From Verrucomicrobiota bacterium (GTDB lineage: Bacteria; Verrucomicrobiota; Verrucomicrobiia; Verrucomicrobiales; Verrucomicrobiaceae), in the NCBI GenBank assembly GCA_017301975.1, contig JAFLEI010000017.1, forward strand, positions 62,001-126,000: a stretch of DNA of 64,000 bases. Direction: 5' to 3'. The notes under the pieces were generated by a model that saw nothing but the letters and a program-made list of their open reading frames with translations, had not been told where the DNA came from and made no database searches. Below, in pieces: positions 18,682 through 25,267 of this stretch. Position 1 is the first letter of the stretch; every line of letters begins with the position of its first letter. The translations under genes and the position numbers were made by a program.

Positions 18682-19431
18682 ATGTGCATGGCACTTCTCA
18701 CCTGTTTCCTCCCTCACTTTCCCCGCACGCTCCAAGGTCGTGCGAAGTCTTCACCTGCCAGCCGGATCGCCAGCGGTCTGCAGCAGCTGCGTGACCTGGC
18801 GCTGCCCGATCTGGCCGCTCTGCTCGGCGGATTGCTGCCCGCTGATTTCTTTGCCAAAGCCCCCGATGCTCAGGCCAAACGTGAGCGCATCTACCCGCCC
18901 ATCACTCTGTTCTGGGCCTTCCTCTTCCAAGTGCTCAACCCCGCCATGCCCTGTCAGGAAGTGGTCGGCAAAGTGCGCGCCTGGCTCATCACACGCCACC
19001 GCAACAAACGGCGCCCGACAATGGGCGCCTCCTCCTATTGTGAAGCGCGCAGCGGCCTGAGCAAAAGCCCCTCGATGATCGAGAAGGAGCTGCTCATGCA
19101 CGCCATCGCCTACAATGCCATTCGAGCCCTGATTCTACAGAGCGCCACGAGCCACCAGCAGGAGCTTGGCCGCATCAGTTTTAAAGGCGCAGTGGACCTG
19201 CTGCGCCAATGGCTGCCGCAAGCTGCGGCCTGTCATGACCGGCCACGCAAACTAGCCCGCTGGCACGCGGAACTGCTGGAGGCCATCGCCAGCGTGCAGA
19301 ACTCGCTGCGCCCTGACAGGCGTGAACCCAGGGCTGTTAAACGACGACCCAAAACGTTCCAGATGCTCACCAAACCGCGTCACAAATTCCATGAAATCCC
19401 CCATCGTGACCGCTACCGTCTCGTCGCTTAA
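18682..19431 (+). pseudogene. IS4-type transposase with internal deletion
   Basis: 249 residues. The N-terminal part (LPADFFAKAPDAQAKRERIY, ITLFWAFLFQVLNPAMPCQE, ending MGASSYCEAR) and the C-terminal part (MHAIAYNAIRALILQSA, ending REPRAVKRRPKTFQMLTKPR) both match IS4-family DDE transposases of ~430 residues. The catalytic middle (all the DDE region between ~SGLSKS and MIEKELLMHA) is missing, with the frame kept. It cannot transpose on its own. It sits immediately downstream of the toxin array and probably marks an old deletion end. The 18318-18681 stretch before it holds nothing recognised. Confidence 0.85.
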
Positions 19432-19480
19432 CCGAGTGCCATTCCTGCCTGGCATCTTTTCCTTTACTGGGGGAAGACGA

Positions 19481-19555
19481 GCGATTAATGAGCAGCATGC
19501 CCCGGAACTGTGCGGCTCTGTCGCTATTGAAGTCCACTGTTCCCATGCTTGGCAG
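19481..19555 (-). pseudogene. Relic of a zincin toxin module
   Basis: Twenty-five minus-strand codons read LPSMGTVDFNSDRAAQF and RGMLLIN, nearly the same as LPKMGAVDFNSKRAGQFRSM in the toxin at 19840-21054. It lies just after the small gene at 19565, showing that a further cassette once followed and was lost, probably with the IS4 remnant. Confidence 0.75.
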
Positions 19556-19564
19556 TACGCGGCC

Positions 19565-19843
19565 TCAGTCTTTCATGCCCGGCGGCAGTGTGGGGTTCTT
19601 CCACGCATCGTTTTCGCTGTGGATCTGTTTCCAGCCCCCGACGCCAAAAAAGTCGTCAAGCACTCGTTTGGCTATGTTGCTGCATGAATAATGCGTTCGA
19701 GGGAGGCGGCGGGTTGTGCGCTCCAGCATCGAAACAATCCCTTCTTCAAATCCTGGACCAGTTCCGGTCCAGTTGTCTCCGTCAAAGCAAATCGTCCAAA
19801 CATCTGCTTGGGCGACGAATTTTCCAGTGCGTGGCAAGCTCAT
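19565..19843 (-). CDS. Candidate immunity protein, ~90-aa family (cassette 3)
   Basis: 92 residues; start overlaps the stop of the upstream zincin gene as ATGA (19843/19840). It belongs to a six-member family in this window: a beta-rich start (TGKFVAQADVWTICFDGDNW), the phrase GTGPGF, then a helix (SNIAKRVLDDFFGVGGWK). It is the most divergent member, as is its partner toxin. No signal peptide, so cytoplasmic. Position, overlap and paired divergence suggest it neutralises the zincin encoded before it. That is inference; the family is not one I can name. Confidence 0.65.
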   Translation of the reverse strand: MSLPRTGKFVAQADVWTICFDGDNWTGTGPGFEEGIVSMLERTTRRLPRTHYSCSNIAKRVLDDFFGVGGWKQIHSENDAWKNPTLPPGMKD

Positions 19844-21054
19844 GGGTGTTGCAGGGTGTTAATGACAAATGCGAAGTATTCAGGATCGTTAACGTAAAAC
19901 TCGATGGGATCGGCATGCAAGCGCTCAATGCCCATGGTCAGTAGTTCGGTGCCGTTAGGATATAGCTTGCCCATGTAATGGCTGCCTCCGCGGCTGGCAA
20001 ACTCATCTTCAAAAGCAAGTTCATCGGACGTGCATGTCTTGTCTCCCTCCAATTGAGAGAGCTGTTGAGGCTTTTCATTGCCCGCCCGTTTCTTGAGGAA
20101 GCCGATGCATTTATCACGGACGTTCTTACTTTTTTCCTCCACGCCATGCGCGATTTCGTGCAGCACAGAGCTAGGATCGCTCAGGCGGTGGATGAGCAGC
20201 ATACTGCGGAACTGTCCTGCCCGCTTGCTGTTAAAGTCCACCGCCCCCATTTTAGGCAGAAGGTCCGGGTGGATATATCGCTCCGCTAGAGAAGCCCCTC
20301 GAATAGCCGCTGTCCTAGTGGTGGGGGTGAGGTCCGCAAAAGTGAACGGAATGCGCATGCCACTCGGCATCTCAAGCAAGCGATGGACTTGATCCACAAG
20401 CCCTTGCCTTTGGACTTCCAGAGCATCGATGTTGGTCTTTATGCGATCCATCGCCAATGTGTCCCTCGTTCTGGCCGCCCTTTGGAAATCGTGTTTCCAT
20501 TGGTGGATCTCACCGTCGATCCTGCCCCATTCTTTCAGGTGAGGTTTGATTCCGATTTCGACGGTGGTGAAGGTATTGGGGGCATTGACTCCTGGTTGCG
20601 TTCCAGATTGCGAGAATTGTTGGGGAGCAGTTTTTTGTACAGGAGAGTTATATTCTGGCGATGCCTGGAGTAGATTGTTGAAACGAGTTTCAATATGCCC
20701 AGGGATGGCGTGATCATTGTGGATGGCCATTTCCGCTGCCAAGGTAGGGAGATGGTATCCGATGGAGTAATCCTCATTGAGCCACATGCCGCTTTGAGTT
20801 ACGTCACAGACGTCAGCTGACTCAATAATGGGGTTTTTGAGATCTGGGAACTGCGATGCGTGGGTTGCTGTGAGTTTTGCGAGAAGCGTCTTTGCCGTCT
20901 GGGTGATGTGCGGGATCTTCGCTTGTTGCTGCGGCGTAAGTTTCGGGGCCGAAGATGAGAGGGGAACTTTGGGTGCCACAGGCGGCTGGACTTGATGGGG
21001 CGCGTGCGATTGCTCCACCGCTTTGCCGCCTGTTTGCGATCCCTCGCCGGGCAT
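19840..21054 (-). CDS. Zincin-type toxin module (cassette 3), frame interrupted upstream
   Basis: 404 residues from the ATG at 21054, but the frame is open up to ~21168 and matches the linker gene upstream except for a one-base slip in a run of eight C. The C-terminal ~330 residues are paralogous to the end of gene A: GMWLNEDYSIGYHLPTLAAE, then MGAVDFNSKRAGQF, then HEIAHGVE (an HEXXHXXE zinc-protease signature), GSHYMGKLYPNGTELLTMGI and the tail VNDPEYFAFVINTLQHP. Predicted metallopeptidase; target unknown. Its stop overlaps the start of its candidate immunity gene. Confidence 0.7.
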   Translation of the reverse strand: MPGEGSQTGGKAVEQSHAPHQVQPPVAPKVPLSSSAPKLTPQQQAKIPHITQTAKTLLAKLTATHASQFPDLKNPIIESADVCDVTQSGMWLNEDYSIGYHLPTLAAEMAIHNDHAIPGHIETRFNNLLQASPEYNSPVQKTAPQQFSQSGTQPGVNAPNTFTTVEIGIKPHLKEWGRIDGEIHQWKHDFQRAARTRDTLAMDRIKTNIDALEVQRQGLVDQVHRLLEMPSGMRIPFTFADLTPTTRTAAIRGASLAERYIHPDLLPKMGAVDFNSKRAGQFRSMLLIHRLSDPSSVLHEIAHGVEEKSKNVRDKCIGFLKKRAGNEKPQQLSQLEGDKTCTSDELAFEDEFASRGGSHYMGKLYPNGTELLTMGIERLHADPIEFYVNDPEYFAFVINTLQHP

Positions 21055-21106
21055 GCTTTTGGCAATCGCTGGTGCATGGGAGGGCGTGGCATTGCTAAGG
21101 CGGGGC

Positions 21107-22006
21107 TTATCGGAGACAGAGCCTTTGGTGCCTTGCGGCTGCGCATCGGTTGCGAAGGGATTGGGGGGGGCGCTGTGTTATCACCGGAGCGAGTGACAGA
21201 CTGAGGGGGGGCTGCGCCAGTCTGGCCTGGGCATCTGCCAGGGCCTTCGCGGTGGTGGGGTGGAGTTTTCCGCCGCGCTTTTCTATGCCGGCCTGCTGGT
21301 TGAGGATGTTTTGTTCGGTTCTCCTGGCGAAGGTTTTTTCCGCCGCATCCAGCGTCTGCTGCTGGTCCGGGCTCAGAGGGGCTTTTTGGGCCTTGAGCTT
21401 GTCGGCGGTGTTGCGTGCCTGGATTGCTTCTTCGAATGTGGGCACTCGGGAGGGGGGCGTTTGCGGTGGTTGACGGCTATCGACGGCTGCTGACGGTGGC
21501 TGGCTCGAATCCGGATCGCTCTTAGTGGTAGATAGTGGTATTGAAGGTTGTGATGTCTGGCTGTCGGTGGCCGGAGTTTGCGATGGCGAACCGGGGGTGC
21601 GTGCTGGCGCGCTGCTGGTTTCTGCGGGTGGCGACACTTCTACGGATGAGGTGCCTGCGGGCGGTGTGACGCCTTGGGTGGTGGCGGTGTCTGCGGGGGG
21701 GAGGGGGCCGCTGGAACTCGCCGTGGAGGACGTGGTTTTGCCGGGGGTGCCGACGATGTCCGTGTTTCCCTCAGGGCGGGGCCGGGCCAGGGTTGCCTGG
21801 GCATCTGCCAGGGCTTTGGCGGTGGTGGCATGGAGTTTTCCGCCGCGTTTCTCAATGCCGGCCTGCTGCTTGAGGATGTTGTCCTCGGTTCTCCTGGCGA
21901 AGGTTTTTTCCGCCGCATCCAGCGTCTGTTGCTGTTCCGGGCAGAGCGGGCTGTTCTGAGCCTTCCATCCATGAAGTATGTCAGTCTGTGAAGGCCCCGG
22001 GGCCAA
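21107..22006 (-). CDS. Orphan linker modules of cassette 3 (two copies of a ~60-aa repeat)
   Basis: 299 residues. Contains two copies of the linker unit seen in gene A (TLDAAEKTFARRTEDNILKQ ... KRGGKLHATTAKALADAQ; the second with EQNILNQ and KLHPTT) separated by a Ser/Thr/Pro stretch. The first copy is cut at its N-terminus exactly at KAQNSPL, joined to unrelated sequence shared with the next cassette. After the second copy the frame goes wrong at a C8 tract; removing one C would continue into the zincin module as one ORF of ~722 codons (22006 to 19840). Confidence 0.6.
   Translation of the reverse strand: MAPGPSQTDILHGWKAQNSPLCPEQQQTLDAAEKTFARRTEDNILKQQAGIEKRGGKLHATTAKALADAQATLARPRPEGNTDIVGTPGKTTSSTASSSGPLPPADTATTQGVTPPAGTSSVEVSPPAETSSAPARTPGSPSQTPATDSQTSQPSIPLSTTKSDPDSSQPPSAAVDSRQPPQTPPSRVPTFEEAIQARNTADKLKAQKAPLSPDQQQTLDAAEKTFARRTEQNILNQQAGIEKRGGKLHPTTAKALADAQARLAQPPLSLSLAPVITQRPPQSLRNRCAAARHQRLCLR
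21163..21170 (-). repeat. C8 homopolymer at the cassette 3 frameshift
   Basis: Eight consecutive C on the sense strand (G8 on plus). With seven C the linker frame (RPP) continues as NPFATDAQPQ into the zincin frame. Candidate slipped-strand site or assembly error. Confidence 0.6.
21525..21540 (-). promoter_or_regulatory. TACCAC 10-bp direct repeat site inside cassette 3 linker
   Basis: Sense strand TACCAC-N4-TACCAC, exact, between the two linker copies. Confidence 0.5.
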
Positions 22007-22100
22007 GAGGCATGGCCGATGAGTGCGAGGGAGAATAGTAGGGTGCTGCCTTCATTTACGGGGTTGGCATGCAAGCTTTCAAGTCCCAGCGTCGGCAGCG

Positions 22101-22306
22101 TCAGTCCTTCGCGCCCGGTGGCATTTCGAAGTCCCAGGTGTCATTTTTGCTGTATGTTTTGGTCCAGCCCTCAGGAAACACTTCGTTGAGGACATCTGTG
22201 GCGACCTCGGAACGGGTGATGTGAGTGCCTTGATGCAAGGGGGGGCGTCGCTGAAAACTGGGAGAATGACTGCGTCAAACCTCGGACCTGTGCGGACGCA
22301 ATGCAC
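22101..22306 (-). pseudogene. Decayed copy of the ~90-aa immunity family
   Basis: The minus strand reads RTGPRFDAVILPVFSDAPP and then, after a slip in a C7 run, HQGTHITRSEVATDVLNEVF followed by PEGWTKTYSKNDTWDF and MPPGAKD, ending at a TGA. It matches the family member at 23932-24204 across the whole C-terminal part. The first ~30 codons are lost. It belongs to a ~350-bp block duplicated near 23800-24200. Confidence 0.8.
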
Positions 22307-22371
22307 GAGCGCTGGCTGTGGAGGTGAGTCCCTGTCTCCGGCGTTGCGGTGGTGCCGTTGGTAGATGAAGA

Positions 22372-22620
22372 TCAGTCAGCGACCACGCCCGTGCGGGCAC
22401 GTTCTGCATCCAGCTTGTCCTGATCCAAAGTATGCCGCAAGAACCTGCGCGCGAGATCTGGATGAGAACCGCGTCGGATCAGCTCCTCCAGTGCCGCCTC
22501 TCGTGTGAGCGTGCCGGCATCCACCTGATCCACGAGCGCTAAGGCCGCCTCTAGATTGGCTGCTGCCTCCTCATAAGAGATGGTGCGTTTGAGAAATTGA
22601 GGGTCGTTATTCATAGCCAT
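22372..22620 (-). CDS. Candidate immunity protein for cassette 2
   Basis: 82 residues, all-helical appearance (SYEEAAANLEAALALVDQVD, LEELIRRGSHPDLARRFLRH). The start overlaps the 3' end of the toxin module by 10 bp, giving translational coupling. Unlike the ~90-aa family, in keeping with a different toxin next door. No signal peptide. Family not recognised; assignment rests on position. Confidence 0.55.
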   Translation of the reverse strand: MAMNNDPQFLKRTISYEEAAANLEAALALVDQVDAGTLTREAALEELIRRGSHPDLARRFLRHTLDQDKLDAERARTGVVAD

Positions 22621-23795
22621 CCTATTTTCTTCAATTCTTGTTCCAAAGCCTTTTGAAGGCGAGCAAAATCAAAGGCATCCCATTGTGTGGGATTCAAAAG
22701 TGGATCTTTGAGTGTCTTGTCTAGTTCTGCCAGCATCTCAGGATCACCTGAACGTAGCGCGACAAACTGTGAATACGCACGGCAGAACACTTCCTCTGGA
22801 TCAGTGAAATACTTCAAACTCTTGTTGCGCTTGATGATGCGATCCCATGCCAAGGTGTCACGCGCCACATCACGGATGCGCAGCAAAGCGTCAGGGCTGA
22901 GCACATTCTGTGCGATGTGATGACCCAGTTCATGTGCGCCGGTCATCAATGGATCAAAAATGCCAGGTTTCACAGATGCAAGACCAGGCTTTCCAAGGGC
23001 TGTGCTTGGTCTGTATTCGCCATCGTTCAATGTGTTTTGAACTGTGTCATTGACCTCCACGGGAGGCGCTTTGCCATCATCGTGTGCATGATCGCACAAC
23101 AAGGCCACTTTTCGAAGAACTTGACCAAAAACCCCTTTCGTGATGGTGGAGATTTTGTCACTTAAAGGACTGCTTCGGCCGGGGCGATTAATGAGCAGAT
23201 CTCTGTTCTCTGCCTGGCGTTGTTCAAAGCTCTTGATATTGGGCGATGGATCTGACCCATGCTTGGAATGTGAGGCTTTGATACTACTGTTTTCGCCGTC
23301 CGTTTTTGCAGCAACTTTCGCCACCACATCCTGCGCCTGGGCCAGATCCGCCTGCACCTGCGGATGCTGCCGGGCCTCGGGGGGCATTTCTGAAACGTTG
23401 TCGATTAGACGCTGCGACTGCGGCAGGCTGAGCGGCGGAGTGGAGGGGCTGACGGTGGGCCGAGCGGGTGCTGAGGGTGATGCCTGGCTACCGTTTGCCG
23501 TGGCTGCCGTCTGCGGGATCGTGGCGGAGATGGGGCGCGCTGCTGTGGCCTGGTGGTAGGAAGTGGTATTGTCCGCGCTGCTGGAACTTCCCCGATTCCC
23601 TTCAGGCCGGGGTCTGGCGAGGACGGCCTGGGCGTCTGCCAGGGCCTTGGTAGTGGTGGGGTGGAGTTTTCCGCCGCGCTTCTCAATGCCGGCCTGCTGA
23701 TTGAGGATGTTGTATTCGGTCCTTCTGGCGAAGGTTTTTTCCGCGGCATCCAGCTCCTTTTGCTGCTCCGCGCTCAGCGGGCCCTCCTGGGCCTT
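22611..23795 (-). pseudogene. Orphan toxin cassette 2: linker modules + HELGHH zincin, no start codon
   Basis: One open frame of 394 codons bounded upstream by a TGA at 23798-23796. It begins at KAQEGPLSAEQQ, i.e. in the middle of the linker unit, with no ATG/GTG near; the first ATG is at 23387. Order: linker unit (DAAEKTFARRTEYNILNQQ), Thr/Ser/Pro stretch with a TACCAC site, a second linker type (PSTPPLSLPQSQRLIDNV) shared with genes in locus B, then the toxin. From the ATG at 23387, HELGHH is at residues 152-157 and DPEEVFCRAYSQF near 196-208 supplies a likely third ligand, a zincin distinct from A and cassette 3. Start-less cassettes like this act in polymorphic toxin loci as donors for recombination. 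Confidence 0.65.
23553..23568 (-). promoter_or_regulatory. TACCAC 10-bp direct repeat site inside cassette 2
   Basis: Sense strand TACCAC-N4-TACCAC, exact, just after the linker unit. Confidence 0.5.
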
Positions 23796-23931
23796 TCATC
23801 CATGAGGTATGTCAGTCTGTGAATGCCCTGGGGCCAAGAGGCATGGCCGATGAGTTCGAGGGAGAATAGTAGGGTGCAGCCATCATTTACGGGGTTGGCA
23901 TGCAAGCTTTCAAGTCCCAGCGCTGGCAGCG

Positions 23932-24204
23932 TCAGTCCTTCGCTCCCGGTGGCATTTCAAAGTCCCAGGCGTCATTTTTGCTGTAAATTTTCGTCCAGCC
24001 TTCAGGAAATATCCGATTGAGGACATCTGTGGCGACCTCGGAACATGTGATGTGAGTGCCTTGATGCCAGGGGGTTTCGTCGGTCAACATCGGGAGAATA
24101 ACTGCGTCAAACCTCGGACCTGTACCGGTCCATTTGTCTCCGTCGAAGGACATTGTCCAGACGTCCGATTTTGCTTCAAATTTTCCGGTATGGGGAAGGC
24201 TCAT
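23932..24204 (-). CDS. Candidate immunity protein, ~90-aa family (copy d)
   Basis: 90 residues (KFEAKSDVWTMSFDGDKW, GTGPRFDAVILPMLTDETPW, HQGTHITCSEVATDVLNRIF). Its ATG overlaps the stop of a 31-residue relic of a toxin tail (ATGA at 24204-24201). Close to copy b. Its own toxin is gone, so it could serve as an orphan immunity gene against relatives. Intact frame. Confidence 0.65.
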   Translation of the reverse strand: MSLPHTGKFEAKSDVWTMSFDGDKWTGTGPRFDAVILPMLTDETPWHQGTHITCSEVATDVLNRIFPEGWTKIYSKNDAWDFEMPPGAKD

Positions 24205-24296
24205 GGTTGTTGCAGGGTTTGGACGACAAATTCAAAATATTCCGAGTCATTGACATAAAACTCAACAGGGTTGCGGTGCAGGCCCTGAATATTCAT
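24201..24296 (-). pseudogene. Toxin tail relic preceding copy d
   Basis: Thirty-one codons: MNIQGLHRNPVEFYV followed by NDSEYFEFVVQTLQQP, the last residues of the gene A zincin. Only the tail remains, yet the ATGA coupling to the next small gene is kept. Confidence 0.75.
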
Positions 24297-24313
24297 CCTA
24301 ACTCCTCAGCCTT

Positions 24314-24577
24314 TCATCCACGATGGGGGCAATTCGTCGAGTTCGCCATGATAGCTGGAAATTTTCGTCCAGCCTTCGGGAACACTCTGTCGAGCACGCG
24401 TTTAGCTACGCTGTCCACGAAGATGTGAGTGCCTTGGTGCCACGGGGTTTCGTCGGTTAGCATTGGGAGAATGTAATCCTCAAATCCTGGTCCGGTTCCG
24501 CTCCATGTCACGCCGTCAAAGGCGATAGTCCAAACATCTGCTTTCGCCTCAAATTTTATGGTGTGCGGAGGAGTCAT
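24314..24577 (-). pseudogene. ~90-aa immunity family (copy c), frameshifted near the end
   Basis: The first ~63 codons match copy a (KFEAKADVWTIAFDGVTW, GTGPGFEDYILPMLTDETPW). One base is missing relative to copy a in the GGAAACAC/GGAACAC stretch (24387-24397 region), so the last ~20 residues are read out of frame (PKAGRKFPAIMANS). Upstream, 24574-24620 encodes another toxin-tail relic (NPEHFEFFMQSLQHP) overlapping its start by ATGA. Confidence 0.7.
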
Positions 24578-24619
24578 GGGTGTTGCAGAGATTGCATGAA
24601 AAATTCAAAGTGCTCGGGA

Positions 24620-24892
24620 TTAGTCTTTCATGCCCGGTGGCAGTTCAAAGTCCCAAGCGTCATTTTTGCTGTAAATTTTCGTCCAGCCTTCAGGAAATAT
24701 CCGATTGAGGACATCCGTGGCGACCTCGGAACATGTGATGTGAGTGCCTTGATGTCTGGGGGTTTCGTCGGCCAACATCGGGAGAATGCCGTCATCAAAA
24801 CCGGGGCCGGTGCCGGTCCAGGTATCGCCGTCAAAAGACATTGTCCAAGAACGCGCTTTTGCTTCAAATTTTCCGGTGTGGGGCAGGCTCAT
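24620..24892 (-). CDS. Candidate immunity protein, ~90-aa family (copy b)
   Basis: 90 residues, intact, nearly identical to copy d over the C-terminal half (SEVATDVLNRIFPEGWTKIY). It starts with ATGA overlapping the stop of a toxin-tail relic at 24889-24984. Confidence 0.65.
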   Translation of the reverse strand: MSLPHTGKFEAKARSWTMSFDGDTWTGTGPGFDDGILPMLADETPRHQGTHITCSEVATDVLNRIFPEGWTKIYSKNDAWDFELPPGMKD

Positions 24893-24984
24893 GGTTGTTG
24901 CAGGGTTTGGATGACAAATTCAAAATATTCCGGGTCATTGATATAAAACTCAACAGGGTTGCGGTGCAGGCCCTGAATATTCAT
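24889..24984 (-). pseudogene. Toxin tail relic preceding copy b
   Basis: Thirty-one codons reading MNIQGLHRNPVEFYI then NDPEYFEFVIQTLQQP, the end of the zincin module without the catalytic part. Confidence 0.75.
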
Positions 24985-24994
24985 CCTAAACTCC

Positions 24995-25267
24995 TCAGCC
25001 TTTCATCCACGATGGGGGCAACTCGTCGAGTTCACCACGATAACTGGAAATTTTCGTCCAGCCTTCGGGAAACACTCTGTCGAGCACGCGTTTAGCTACG
25101 CTGTCCACGAAGATGTGAGTGCCTTGGTGCCACGGGGTTTCGTCGGTTAGCATTGGGAGAATGTAATCCTCAAATCCTGGTCCGGTTCCGCTCCATGTCA
25201 CGCCGTCAAAGGAGACAATCCAAACATCTGCTTTTGCCTCAAATTTTGTGGTATAAGGAGGAGTCAT
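24995..25267 (-). CDS. Candidate immunity protein for gene A, ~90-aa family (copy a)
   Basis: 90 residues; intact family member (KFEAKADVWIVSFDGVTW, GTGPGFEDYILPMLTDETPW, FVDSVAKRVLDRVFPEGW). The ATG overlaps the stop of gene A (ATGA, 25267-25264), so it is made only with, or coupled to, the zincin toxin. No signal peptide. This is the best placed candidate to block the gene A toxin; binding is not shown by the sequence. Confidence 0.7.
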   Translation of the reverse strand: MTPPYTTKFEAKADVWIVSFDGVTWSGTGPGFEDYILPMLTDETPWHQGTHIFVDSVAKRVLDRVFPEGWTKISSYRGELDELPPSWMKG

